The notes beneath the pieces are model-generated. The model was not told where the DNA came from and searched no databases. It worked only from the letters and a program-made list of their open reading frames with translations. A program made the position numbers and the translations under genes. A stretch of 64,000 nucleotides of DNA from Eisenibacter elegans DSM 3317 (GTDB lineage Bacteria > Bacteroidota > Bacteroidia > Cytophagales > Microscillaceae): contig NZ_KE387152.1 of the NCBI RefSeq assembly GCF_000430505.1, positions 633,413 through 697,412 on the forward strand. The letters run 5' to 3'. Below, piece by piece: positions 1 through 8,763 of the stretch (positions within the stretch are counted from its first letter, which is position 1; every line of letters begins with the position of its first letter).

Positions 1-193
1 AAGCTAAGGGTATCGCTCCTCTGGAGCTTTTTGTGATGCTGTATTGATTGTCTACCGACGGAACGCCCCTCTGGGGCTTTTTTAATACAATGGCCTGTGG
101 GGGGTATAGGGCTGGGGCACAGGAAAAATATTCGTGCATCCGAGGCAAAAAATCGGCCACTAATACACGAATAAAAACCAAAAATATCCGCTA
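1..193. repeat. Intergenic hairpin repeats
   Basis: Gene-free left edge. Two successive short palindromes each followed by a T-run are visible: GCTCC-tct-GGAGC-TTTTT near 17-32 and GCCCC-tct-GGGGC-TTTTTT near 66-85. A third, longer inverted repeat brackets 131-175, with ATTCGTG on the left and CACGAAT on the right. Its inner part (GCATCCGAGGCAAAAAATC) resembles the direct repeat at 7860-7937. The T-tailed hairpins could act as terminators for a gene left of the window, but their similarity to each other also fits a dispersed REP-like family. Confidence 0.5.
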
Positions 194-2746
194 CTATAAT
201 CTAATGCGGGCAGAGAGTTTGAGCCCCCAAGGTTGAGCAGCAGGACGGTCGAGGTAGGTCAGGCGATGAAACACGTGTACCCGCAGTACTTTAAAGATAT
301 TTTCCAGCCCATAGTTTAGTTCTAAATAGGGCAAGCCCATCTGCATCTGCCCTTCTTGTGTGAACGCAAAAGGTCGGTTGGCCTCCGGAATGAGGGCGAT
401 ACTCTGTGAACTGATACCCCCATACAGCGCGTCAAACATCATAAAAGCACGCCATTTGAGCTTCCTTATCAACGGGATATGATTGGTAATGAGCCCGTTG
501 AAGTAGTGTTCATAATGAAAACTGATATAACGGTCCTGAATAAATTCGGCAAAGCCCATCATCCCAAAAGCTGATTGGCTGTATAGCGAGAAGGGGTTTC
601 CGAGTTGTACGAAGAGCATCGGGTAGGGCAGGGGGGAGTCTGTATAGCCGGCCGAAAAACTATATTTACCATCGCCCAGAGTACCTAGGCGTACCTTTTG
701 GCTGATATTGAACCAAAACTTGTGGTACTCAAAATTATTGCCCAGCAGTCCGGGTACACCCCAGTGGTATCGGAAAGTAAAGACTGGAAACCTTGTGCCT
801 AGGCTGATGCGGCGGTTACCATCACGGATAAGTACTTCTTTGGGTGCATAGCGCCATTCGGCCACCAGTTCAGCTACTTCAAAATCTTGTTCTATGACAG
901 GGTCAAAACTTTGGGGGTCTTTAAAGAAGTTGAGCTGTGTTAGGTTGTCGATACTTTCAAAATACCGGTGTTGTATACTCAGTTTCTGTGTAAACCCTCG
1001 CAGTAGGTCTCGCTGTATATAGGCTTGGCTTTGCCGGAGGTAGTAGGGCTGTCGTTTGCGCATATCTCCCCAGAACAGCGCTGCTTTAAAAAGCATCGAG
1101 ACGTTGAGGATATCCTCATCAAAAACAATCTGCGCTATGTCAAAGCGATGTGTCAGCCCGATTTCTGTCCAAGGTTTTCGGCCTATAATCCAGCGAATAT
1201 CGCCCCCATATTTCCAACGTTGATCGAGGGTACCGTAAGCGCCATAGCCTTCTAAGACAATGTGTTTGCTGAGACTTTCGTTGGTACGTGCCCCAAAACG
1301 CACCCGATGCCCCTCATAGGTGTTGTAGGCATAGGTGTAGAGATAATTACCAATATCTATTTTGCCGACAGTCTTGTAGCCAGAGGTCAGGATATCGATT
1401 ACTTCGACATAAGACTTGACCACCCGTACATTTTTGATGGTGTCAATCATGGCAAATACCTGTAAATCTCGGGCAGAAAGAGGCTCGTGGCGGTGTGTTT
1501 GCCAGTAGGCCGCATCACTTTGGTAGGCATCGTCGGCGCGGGTAATGCGCTCGTCGAAGAAAGAGAGCGGATACTCTTGATTTACTTCGTGGGCTTGGTT
1601 GGAGAGATAAAACTTGGCCAGTATGCCTGCGGCCTTGCGGTTGAGCGCGGCCACATCGATGATGATACGGCTTTTGTTGGTCAGCCAAGCGCCTGTAGGA
1701 GTCTGTATGGCTGTTTGCTGGATTTTGATTTGGTTGACATAGTTGATATTGGCCTCACGAGGAATATACAAATCCAGTTGTTTGAGCGCATAGCTCTCCG
1801 AATCTATCCAGATAGTGCCACGGAAAGCCAAATCTTGTGGGCGTTTGGGCTCTAGCTCTATCTGATAGCAAAAATGTTGGTCAATAAAGCTACTATCAAT
1901 CAGGTAGTACTCATAATACAACCGCCAGCTATCAGCAATAGGCGAGACAAACTCTTTCTCGACGAGCCGAATCCAGTTTTGATAGAAGTTATAGTCTTGA
2001 AAAGAGCCGACGACCAGCTGTGACAAGACCCCATCTTCGCGCACACCTACACCCTGTGTTTTATTTTTGAGGATGATTTCTTTTTGCTTTTCAGGGTTTT
2101 GGTTATGATAATAGCGTGAGACTGTTTCGGACACGAAGATAGGCACCAGGCGTTTGCCCTCATCATCGTTGAGGAAGCCGATACTATCAATGGCCTGAAT
2201 GATGCTGCGCATATCTCGCCGCCCTTCGAAGCGCTCAGTGATGTTGTTGATATCGAGTTGTGCGCGGCTGTAGCTTTCGTAAGCATAGCTTTGGAGTGAG
2301 CGGCGGTCGTTGGTATTTTTGTTTTTGACAGCCTTGCGGATGATGTCCCAGGCTGGGTTTTCACCCATTGTAATGACGATTTCGTTGAGACTTTGATTTT
2401 CGGGCTCAAGCTGAAAAAACACTGTTTGCTGAGCCTGCCCTTGTTGGAGGGGCTTGCTACGTTTATAGTAGCCCACATAAGAAGCCGTAAGGCTGTCTTC
2501 GAGTTGGTCTGTACGGATGCTGAAGTTGCCATCAAAGTCAGTTGTAGTGCCTTTGCGGTTTTGGGGTAGGTATACATTGGCAAAGGGAATCCCCTCACCT
2601 GTTTCGCTATCAGTTACTTTGCCCTCAATAAGATAGCCTTGAGCGCGTAATGCTTCTGCATAAACGGCCAAAATGCTACACAAACATAGGCCATAGCAAA
2701 AGCATCGTATACAAGCAAAAGCCAGTACATAAAAAGATGAATACAT
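194..2746 (-). CDS. DUF5686 / CarboxypepD_reg-like outer-membrane protein
   Basis: 850 residues. A hydrophobic N-terminal segment (about 5-36) acts as a signal peptide. It is followed by a carboxypeptidase-regulatory-like beta-sandwich (about 40-115; GKVTDSETGEGIPFANVYLP then GTTTDFDGNFSI), the usual N-terminal module of Bacteroidota TonB-linked and DUF5686 proteins. The remaining 700 residues match the DUF5686 pattern, ending in aromatic-rich alternating strands consistent with an outer-membrane beta-barrel and a final LSARIRL. There is no TonB box or plug domain, so it is not a classical SusC receptor. Function is unknown for the family; a barrel in the outer membrane is inferred. It is divergent from the WYL regulator gene downstream in coordinate order. 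Confidence 0.85.
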   Translation of the reverse strand: MYSSFYVLAFACIRCFCYGLCLCSILAVYAEALRAQGYLIEGKVTDSETGEGIPFANVYLPQNRKGTTTDFDGNFSIRTDQLEDSLTASYVGYYKRSKPLQQGQAQQTVFFQLEPENQSLNEIVITMGENPAWDIIRKAVKNKNTNDRRSLQSYAYESYSRAQLDINNITERFEGRRDMRSIIQAIDSIGFLNDDEGKRLVPIFVSETVSRYYHNQNPEKQKEIILKNKTQGVGVREDGVLSQLVVGSFQDYNFYQNWIRLVEKEFVSPIADSWRLYYEYYLIDSSFIDQHFCYQIELEPKRPQDLAFRGTIWIDSESYALKQLDLYIPREANINYVNQIKIQQTAIQTPTGAWLTNKSRIIIDVAALNRKAAGILAKFYLSNQAHEVNQEYPLSFFDERITRADDAYQSDAAYWQTHRHEPLSARDLQVFAMIDTIKNVRVVKSYVEVIDILTSGYKTVGKIDIGNYLYTYAYNTYEGHRVRFGARTNESLSKHIVLEGYGAYGTLDQRWKYGGDIRWIIGRKPWTEIGLTHRFDIAQIVFDEDILNVSMLFKAALFWGDMRKRQPYYLRQSQAYIQRDLLRGFTQKLSIQHRYFESIDNLTQLNFFKDPQSFDPVIEQDFEVAELVAEWRYAPKEVLIRDGNRRISLGTRFPVFTFRYHWGVPGLLGNNFEYHKFWFNISQKVRLGTLGDGKYSFSAGYTDSPLPYPMLFVQLGNPFSLYSQSAFGMMGFAEFIQDRYISFHYEHYFNGLITNHIPLIRKLKWRAFMMFDALYGGISSQSIALIPEANRPFAFTQEGQMQMGLPYLELNYGLENIFKVLRVHVFHRLTYLDRPAAQPWGLKLSARIRL

Positions 2747-2971
2747 AGCGCGGTATTGTTGCTAAAATGATATGGTTGAGTGTAAGAGGTCAAGTAGGTG
2801 TATAAAGGAATGCAAAACTATAGAACACTTAGGCAATATAACAAGAAACCCTCCTTTGTTTGGCAAAAAGTTAAGAACTATTTTCAAAACAGCCTTACGT
2901 GTGTGGTCATCAATTTGTTGGATAACCTGTAGGGGCAAGCAGAGAACTAGAAATTATTCGGCAAAAAAGAG

Positions 2972-2979
2972 TACTTTTG
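2972..2979 (+). promoter_or_regulatory. Bacteroidota -7 element upstream of the WYL regulator
   Basis: TACTTTTG matches TAnnTTTG exactly and lies 35 bp before the chosen ATG at 3015, leaving a short leader. No good TTG/TTTG was found at the expected distance upstream, so only the -7 half is supported. Confidence 0.4.
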
Positions 2980-3014
2980 CTTCAAGCGATTTTACCTTGC
3001 CATACCCACTGCCT

Positions 3015-4001
3015 ATGCCCGTCAACAAAAGCGCCTATGCTCGTTATCGTATCATAGATGACATTCTGAACTACAAAAAGATAGCAGACCTCCAGTTTTT
3101 GCGCGAAGCTTGCGAGCGCCGCCTCGACACGACTTTCTCAGAGCGGACTATCAAGAAAGATATCCAAGATATGCGCCTCGACTTTGATGCCCCCATCGTC
3201 TTTGATCATTACCACAAGGGCTATTGTTATACACACCCCTTCAGTATGCAGACTACAATGCCCTTACAAAGCAGCGATATTTCGGCCTTGCAGTTTGCGG
3301 TAAGTACCTTGAGCCAGTTTCAGGAAATGCCGGTTTTTGAGGATTTTAAAGAGGCAGTAGATAAAATCATCAAGGCGCTCAAGCTCAAAGCCGACAACCA
3401 ACACAGCAATTTTATCCAGTTTGAACGAGTACCTTTTTATAAAGGTAGCGAATGGCTTAGCCCGATAGCACAGGCTATCGAAGCCCGGCATCCTTTGCGC
3501 TTGCAATACCGTTCTTTTGAGATGGAAGAGGCGCAAACCCGCCTACATCACCCTTATTTGCTCAAAGAATACAAACACCGGTGGTATGTGATTGGCTATG
3601 ATGAGCAGCGCGAAAGCATCCGCATATTTGCCCTCGACCGGATAGAAGCCCTAGAGCCACAAACCGAACACCGCTATTTCCGCCTCGAAGGCTTCGACGC
3701 AGACGCATATTTCAAATATGCGCTCGGCATTACTGTCTTGGCCGACCAAGCCCCCCAAGACATCCTCCTCTGCTTTGCCCCTTTGCAGGGCAAATATATC
3801 GAAAACCAACCCCTGCACCCTACCCAAGAAACCCGCCAAACAGCGCGGGGCTTAGAAGTAAAACTGAGGCTTGTACCCAGTTATGAACTCATTGCAGAGA
3901 TATTGAGTTATGGAGAAAGCGTCAAAGTGCTGGCTCCCAATAGCTTGAGAGAAAGAATAGCCGAAATCTTGGATAAGGCTACCAACCTTTATCGAAGTTA
4001 A
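3015..4001 (+). CDS. WYL-domain transcriptional regulator
   Basis: 328 residues from the ATG at 3015. The reading frame is open further upstream to 2772, but that extension is compositionally unlike protein, and a TAnnTTTG element sits just before 3015. The N-terminal 75 residues form a winged-helix DNA-binding domain (SAYARYRIIDDILNYKK, then a helix with SERTIKKDIQDMR). The centre and C-terminus form a WYL domain with RHPLRLQYRSFE, the RWYVIGYDE signature and RIFALDRI, followed by a WCX-type C-terminal extension. WYL regulators sense ligands, often nucleotides or nucleic acid, and control diverse genes including defence loci. The target here is unknown; the DUF2779 nuclease gene lies two genes downstream on the same strand. 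Confidence 0.88.
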   Translation: MPVNKSAYARYRIIDDILNYKKIADLQFLREACERRLDTTFSERTIKKDIQDMRLDFDAPIVFDHYHKGYCYTHPFSMQTTMPLQSSDISALQFAVSTLSQFQEMPVFEDFKEAVDKIIKALKLKADNQHSNFIQFERVPFYKGSEWLSPIAQAIEARHPLRLQYRSFEMEEAQTRLHHPYLLKEYKHRWYVIGYDEQRESIRIFALDRIEALEPQTEHRYFRLEGFDADAYFKYALGITVLADQAPQDILLCFAPLQGKYIENQPLHPTQETRQTARGLEVKLRLVPSYELIAEILSYGESVKVLAPNSLRERIAEILDKATNLYRS

Positions 4002-4109
4002 AATACCGTTGGTCGGAAAAAATTCGCACAAAAACCTTATTTTTGCACAGATTGGTTTTATGTTTGTGCATATAGCCTACACTTATCAAACTGCATTGAA
4101 CTGAACTAC

Positions 4110-4859
4110 ATGTATTGGCTTTTGAGTATCGGCATCAGTATTTTTTCCTTTGGCCTTGGGCTATGGGGCGGAGGCGTGTGGATGCGCCGCCAAACGGCCA
4201 ATGAAGCAAGCGAAGCCAATCTCCCACCACGGGAACAGGCATCGCCCATTGCCCCAAACACACACCAGTATGTCGTACACGAAGAAACACCAGTGCTCGA
4301 AGTACGTAAGGAAACCTCCCGTGATTTGTATTATCGCAAACTCTTTGAAGAGGTTACAAAGTTCAATATCAGTAGCGATGGGCTGGACTATGAAAACCTG
4401 CAAATGCTGGCCGATTCGCATTCCAAAATCGGAAACCTAGACGAAGCCATCAAGCTCTATGACTCAGCCATCGAACGCTCGGTAGCCGCTATTGTCAAAG
4501 ATAAGGCCATTATGCTCTATCGTGCCCAAGCCTATGGGCGGGTAGTCCAGACCTTGGCCGAGTTTCCGGCGCACATGTATGAAGAGGAAGCCCGCGATGG
4601 TGACAACTCCCTGATTTTGGCTTATGCCAATAGCCACATCAAACAAGGAAACTACTCAAAAGTGATTGACTTCTTGGAAAAACTACTGCCCCACTTCCAA
4701 AACCTAAGCAAGGAGCTGCGCTATGTCTTGGCTTCGGCTTATGAAGGGCAACAAAGTAAGGAAAGCCTGCAAAAAGCGCTAGACTATTACCAGCAAATTT
4801 ATCTTGAAGATACTAGCTTTCGAGATGTACGCGAAAAAATTGACACGCTCTCGCCTTGA
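4110..4859 (+). CDS. Membrane-anchored TPR protein
   Basis: 249 residues. One N-terminal transmembrane helix (about 3-24) is followed by a short linker and then TPR-like helical repeats from about 85 to 245 (for example KIGNLDEAIKLYDSAIERS and QKALDYYQQIYLEDTSFRDV). The soluble part is probably cytoplasmic or periplasmic scaffold; the Arg-rich MRRQ after the helix favours a cytoplasmic C-terminus. A TATTTTTG -7-like element lies at 4038-4045. The stop is followed after 28 bp by the nuclease gene, so the two may be co-transcribed. Precise role unknown. Confidence 0.7.
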   Translation: MYWLLSIGISIFSFGLGLWGGGVWMRRQTANEASEANLPPREQASPIAPNTHQYVVHEETPVLEVRKETSRDLYYRKLFEEVTKFNISSDGLDYENLQMLADSHSKIGNLDEAIKLYDSAIERSVAAIVKDKAIMLYRAQAYGRVVQTLAEFPAHMYEEEARDGDNSLILAYANSHIKQGNYSKVIDFLEKLLPHFQNLSKELRYVLASAYEGQQSKESLQKALDYYQQIYLEDTSFRDVREKIDTLSP

Positions 4860-4887
4860 GTAAGCAAGGACACACTCCCCCTTGCTG

Positions 4888-6699
4888 ATGCAAAAGCCTA
4901 TGAACTATCTTTCAAAAACTGATTTTAATACAGCCCGTAGTTGTCCTACAAAGTTGTATTACCGTAAACAGTTTTACCCTAGTGCTAGGGCCGAAGACCC
5001 TACCCAGCTCAATCTGGCCAACGAGGGTTATGTTGTCGGGAAATTAGCCACCTTGTATTATCCTGAAGGTATCGAAATCAATACTGGCAACAACCACGAG
5101 GCTGCATTGGCTCAAACCAAAGCCCTGCTCGACGCACACGAAGAGGTAACTATCTTTGAGGCCGCTATCGCCAGTCAGGGCAAATGGGTGCGCATCGATA
5201 TCCTCCGAAAACGCGGCCAACATTTCGAGCTGATAGAAGTCAAATCCAAAAGTTATACCCACCATAAAAGCCTGCATCAGCAAGGACTGGAGAGTTACCT
5301 CGAAGACCTATGCTTTCAGTATTGGGTACTACAAGAGGCCTATCCCGACAGCCAAATTGACCCGTATTTGTTTTTGGTAAATAAGGATGTAAAAGCACCA
5401 CAAGATGGCCTGAGGCAATGTTTTGAAGTAACAGAAGGGGACAAAACCGGCAACTTTAGAAACATTGAAGTGCGTGTAGATGAAGCAGCCATAGCGCCTT
5501 GGCTTACACCCCAAATGCCACGGTTTTTGGCGCTTGTACCCGTAAAGCAGGCCTTAGCCAAAAGGCTGCCTACTGTAAAGGCCGCCGCCGTCGATATGCT
5601 CAACTCACTGAGCACCGACCCAATAACCTGTATTCCCCCAAAGCTCGAAAACGCCTGCCTCAATTGTGAGTTTAGTCTACCACACCCCAAAACAGGGCTT
5701 AGCGGCAGACAAACTTGCTGGGGGGATAAGTTTGATATAGAAGACTTACACTCCGTCCTGCGACTCAATAATGCCTCGCGTAGCAAGGCTTGGCAGAAAT
5801 GGCTCGAACAAGGCCGCACCCATTTGCAAGACCTAGCAGCCGAAGAGCTTCAACAAACCGACCGCAGTGGCCGCGCCTACATACAGTGGAAACATACCCT
5901 GAGCCAAGAAGAATGGATTTCGGATAGCTTGGCTACTGTGATACAAAAGGTCAGATATCCGCTGTATTTTATTGATTTTGAGGTGTTAAGACCGGCTCTG
6001 CCACTTTTTGCGCACAATCGCCCCTATGCGTCTGTGCCATTTCAGTGGAGTTGCCATAAGCTTGATAAACCTGATTACAATCACCTGACACACAAAGGGT
6101 TTCTTGGCCTACCAGATAGCTTCCCCGGATTTGAGTTTGCACAAAGTCTGCTCGAATGTTTGGGGCAAGAGGGGACTATCCTGATATGGTCATCATACGA
6201 AAAAACAGTACTCAAAGAAATACACCAACAAGCCTTGCAGCAAAACTTACAGGCTATCTGGATAGAACAACTCGACAACTTGCTGCATCAAGAAGAGCGT
6301 TGGCTCGATATGGAGAAAATAGCCAAAAATCACTATTTTCATCCACTGATGTACAACCGCACCAGCATCAAGGTAGTGCTACCGGCGGTATTGCGCGCTA
6401 CCAAAGACCCACGCATTACCCAAACATTAGCACAATTTGAGCCGCAGCTTTCGCTCTTGGCCTATGACGAGCAAGGCCACTTGCGCAACCCTTATGACCT
6501 ACTTCCGGCTATCAATCACCACCTCAATAATGGGCGCCAAATCAATATCAATCAAGGGCTTGATGCCATGCAGTCTTACTATTCGTTCATCCACGACAGC
6601 CCCGACAAAGAGGCAAGGGTGCAAGCCTTACTACGGTATTGTAAGCTAGACACCCTCGCTATGTGGATTATTTGGCAACATTGGACGCAGTGGGCTTGA
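4888..6699 (+). CDS. DUF2779 protein: Cas4-like PD-(D/E)XK nuclease plus DEDD-like domain
   Basis: 603 residues from the ATG at 4888; a second ATG at 4900 is equally possible. N-terminal half: PD-(D/E)XK nuclease pattern, with GKWVRIDILRKR giving the Asp and FELIEVKSKS the E-x-K. There is one Cys near residue 19 (ARSCPTKLYYR) and a later cluster C-x8-C-x2-C-x16-C near 250-280, the spacing seen in Cas4/AddB iron-sulphur nucleases. C-terminal half: YFIDFEVLRPALP, an Asp-x-Glu start of a DnaQ/RNase-H-like fold as expected for DUF2779, ending with ALLRYCKLDTLAM. Predicted to process nucleic-acid ends; substrate unknown. The only other CRISPR-like trace in the window is the dead cas6 at 24.2 kb. 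Confidence 0.75.
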   Translation: MQKPMNYLSKTDFNTARSCPTKLYYRKQFYPSARAEDPTQLNLANEGYVVGKLATLYYPEGIEINTGNNHEAALAQTKALLDAHEEVTIFEAAIASQGKWVRIDILRKRGQHFELIEVKSKSYTHHKSLHQQGLESYLEDLCFQYWVLQEAYPDSQIDPYLFLVNKDVKAPQDGLRQCFEVTEGDKTGNFRNIEVRVDEAAIAPWLTPQMPRFLALVPVKQALAKRLPTVKAAAVDMLNSLSTDPITCIPPKLENACLNCEFSLPHPKTGLSGRQTCWGDKFDIEDLHSVLRLNNASRSKAWQKWLEQGRTHLQDLAAEELQQTDRSGRAYIQWKHTLSQEEWISDSLATVIQKVRYPLYFIDFEVLRPALPLFAHNRPYASVPFQWSCHKLDKPDYNHLTHKGFLGLPDSFPGFEFAQSLLECLGQEGTILIWSSYEKTVLKEIHQQALQQNLQAIWIEQLDNLLHQEERWLDMEKIAKNHYFHPLMYNRTSIKVVLPAVLRATKDPRITQTLAQFEPQLSLLAYDEQGHLRNPYDLLPAINHHLNNGRQININQGLDAMQSYYSFIHDSPDKEARVQALLRYCKLDTLAMWIIWQHWTQWA

Positions 6700-6724
6700 T
6701 ACCCAAGCACCACAAGTGAGCACG

Positions 6725-7339
6725 TTATATTTTAAACATCACAGCCGTTTCGATAGTGCTGTCTTGGGTCAGTTTAGCCTCACAGTGCCCTACAAGCGTA
6801 AAAGGGATGTAGGCAATCAACTCGTTCATATTCGTGAAGTACTCAGTCCCGTATTGCTGTGTTCCTTTGTAAAAAACTTGATTAATCAGAAGGTATTTAC
6901 CCTTAAATTTCGAAGAAAGAGTTTGCAGTATCGATTCTAAATCATCTAAAATATACCACATAATTTCAGAAAACAACACGCAATCATAGGCGGTGTACTT
7001 ATCCAAGTCCTTAGCAATATCTGCAACTTCAAAATCAAGGTGAGGGAAAAGTATTCTGGCTTTTTCGATGGCTACCTGCGAAATATCCACACTTTTGGGA
7101 ACAATACCAGTAGCCTGATGTATCCAGTCAGCATAATACCCTAACCCACAGCCACACTCCAATACAGAGCGGATATTTTGCTCTTTTAGATGTGTAATCC
7201 CTGCCGAACGAGAAAACCTATTGGGCTGCTCAGATTGCCGCCAAGGATCTGAAAAGGCTGTGTACATTTCATCAAACTGTCCAATGAACTTACCGTCTTT
7301 GATAACATAGTCGTGATAAGATTTTTTTTCAAAAGTCAT
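6725..7339 (-). CDS. Class I SAM-dependent methyltransferase (NodS-like)
   Basis: 204 residues. The SAM-binding motif I is VLECGCGLGYYADW (about 60-73), followed by an acidic strand end at PKSVDISQVAIEKA and motif IV in YDCVLFSEIMWYILDD, all typical of the NodS/methyltransferase-12 group. The substrate cannot be inferred. The gene and its 600-bp upstream region look more A+T-rich by eye than the flanking genes, and it has no obvious operon partners, so recent acquisition is possible. It is convergent with the DUF2779 gene, with only 25 bp between stops. Confidence 0.8.
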   Translation of the reverse strand: MTFEKKSYHDYVIKDGKFIGQFDEMYTAFSDPWRQSEQPNRFSRSAGITHLKEQNIRSVLECGCGLGYYADWIHQATGIVPKSVDISQVAIEKARILFPHLDFEVADIAKDLDKYTAYDCVLFSEIMWYILDDLESILQTLSSKFKGKYLLINQVFYKGTQQYGTEYFTNMNELIAYIPFTLVGHCEAKLTQDSTIETAVMFKI

Positions 7340-7628
7340 AATCTGTTTTTTTAGTGTATTTGCGTTAAAGGCTATGGCCTTTGAGCTGGTTTAGCTAATA
7401 GTATGACTTCGATATAATCATAAAAAATATCAAATAAATTAACAAAGGCAAATTTATAAAATTTTATTAAGTGCAATTTTTTGCGTGTGTAATTAGTAGT
7501 CAATAATTAAAAATACCGTGCTCTTATTGATAAACCCATAAAGCCAAGCGTTTGTTCATTTTGGGCTAGATATCTAATCGACGGTTCTTGTGTGGGTTAG
7601 TGTTGAATAAGAGCAACTATTTTATTTG

Positions 7629-7695
7629 GGGATAAAATGAGCCTTGACCTATAGTTGTAACCCTGCGATTTGGAAAGTGGCCAGTGATGTGTAGG
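7629..7695 (-). repeat. Dispersed remnant B, copy 1 (TGHF...SFYP peptide)
   Basis: Read on the minus strand this stretch encodes TGHFPN, nine residues, then SFYP. The same pattern, TGHFSNPTMG, stop, ASFYP, appears on the minus strand at 25736-25795. The shared nucleotide core is TAAAATGAG...CTATAGT...CCAGTG. Two decayed copies of the same short coding or repeat unit are therefore present 18 kb apart. Family not recognised. Confidence 0.45.
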
Positions 7696-7859
7696 TCAAT
7701 CGAGAGAGAATGCTCGGGCAATTCGAGGGCGGCAAATACCGTTATAAGTGGTGAAATCTCCCCCGATAAGCACCTTGCCATCGGGGGTTGAAGAACAATG
7801 GACACAATCGAACCACTCGTCTCTATTTGCCCTAGGCTATGTCTTTACAAGCCGTCTTC

Positions 7860-7937
7860 AACATCCGCACATCCGTGGCAAACGCATTTAACCGCAAAGG
7901 ACGCTAAGTGAAAAAACATCCGCACATCCGTGGCAAA
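7860..7937 (+). repeat. 23-bp direct repeat pair
   Basis: AACATCCGCACATCCGTGGC followed by AAA occurs identically at 7860-7882 and 7915-7937, 32 bp apart. The spacer contains ACCGCAAAGGACGCTAAG. A related stretch lies at about 136-158. This is a dispersed intergenic repeat; two units only, so not a CRISPR array. Confidence 0.65.
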
Positions 7938-7948
7938 AAATCATACCA

Positions 7949-8737
7949 TTACAGCGGTTGTTGGGTGCTTTGTCGCTCCGGCAATAATGGACGGCCTTGC
8001 AGTGCCTGCACCAAGGTGAATGTGGCCAGCAGGGCATAGAGCAGCCCCGCCGCTAGGGTGAGCTTGGTGTTTTTGAGGACATAATACGACAACAAGGGCA
8101 GGCACTGTATGGCGTGCATCCCCACAAAATGGGCTATACGCAAGTCTCCGGCGCGTCTGCTCCAGCCTACAATCCAGAGGGAGGAGTTGTCGTTTTGAAG
8201 CCCTACGGTATGGCTCATCTGCCCGCCCATCAAAAAGCCCTCAAAAGCGAATACAACAAAAATCCAGATGCCCAGCCGGATGGCCCAGACGTAGTGGTTG
8301 GGCAAGGCCGGGAAGTCGTACCACATAAACAACAGGCCCACATAGGCGATGTACAGCGTGGCCAAGGTGGCGGCCAAAGCCATCAACGAAAACAGCAAGG
8401 CATACAAAGGCGTACTGTTGTTGTAGTGCGAGGGCTGGCCTTTGCTTGCCTGTAAGGCGATGTAGCCAATCTCAAAGCCCAACAACACCACCATCGACCA
8501 ACTAAATAATCTGGTGTTGAAGTGGGGCAGATGGTACACATACCACGCTATCGCCCACACCAGCAGGAAGGTCGAAAACGCAAACTTGAAGGGCTTGTAC
8601 CACGCATTGACTCCATAGAGCTGCGTTTGGGTGGTCTTGGTAGCCACTAGGCAGGCCAGCGCAAAGGCCAGACAAACCAAGCCGTAGTAAAACAGCACCT
8701 CATTGCGGTGCTTGAGGGTCAGCAGGAAGTAACTCAT
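7949..8737 (-). CDS. Hypothetical seven-helix membrane protein
   Basis: 262 residues with about seven hydrophobic segments (roughly 15-33, 48-68, 78-98, 108-135, 148-168, 200-220 and 224-246) joined by short loops. Polar residues inside helices (GVNAWYKPFKFA, GFLMGGQMSHTVG, HFVGMHAIQ with two His) suggest a channel, carrier or membrane enzyme rather than a simple anchor, but no family was recognised. It starts 26 bp downstream of the SDR gene on the same strand, so the two probably form a small operon. Confidence 0.75.
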   Translation of the reverse strand: MSYFLLTLKHRNEVLFYYGLVCLAFALACLVATKTTQTQLYGVNAWYKPFKFAFSTFLLVWAIAWYVYHLPHFNTRLFSWSMVVLLGFEIGYIALQASKGQPSHYNNSTPLYALLFSLMALAATLATLYIAYVGLLFMWYDFPALPNHYVWAIRLGIWIFVVFAFEGFLMGGQMSHTVGLQNDNSSLWIVGWSRRAGDLRIAHFVGMHAIQCLPLLSYYVLKNTKLTLAAGLLYALLATFTLVQALQGRPLLPERQSTQQPL

Positions 8738-8763
8738 CGGGATAGGGGGAATCTGTTTGAGGG

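Larger units (their letters stand above)
7340..7948. other. Gene-poor, A+T-rich intergenic region with repeat remnants
   Basis: About 600 bp without a convincing gene. The half next to the methyltransferase is strongly A+T-rich. The other half carries a remnant (7629-7690) that recurs at 25736-25795 and a 23-bp direct repeat (7860-7882 and 7915-7937). A 62-residue open frame on the minus strand (7617-7805) overlaps the remnant and is best read as decayed coding sequence. Confidence 0.6.

Noticed and set aside
48-236. 62-residue plus-strand open frame at the left edge
   Set aside because: It runs through hairpin repeats and has no protein features.
2047-2598. 183-residue minus-strand frame inside the DUF5686 gene
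   Set aside because: Ser/Lys-rich shadow frame within a supported gene on the same strand.
7617-7805. 62-residue minus-strand open frame as a gene
   Set aside because: Its C-terminal half is the remnant B repeat and it has no recognisable domain; treated as decay.
7860-7937. Possible CRISPR array
   Set aside because: Only two identical repeats, no third unit and no cas genes adjacent.
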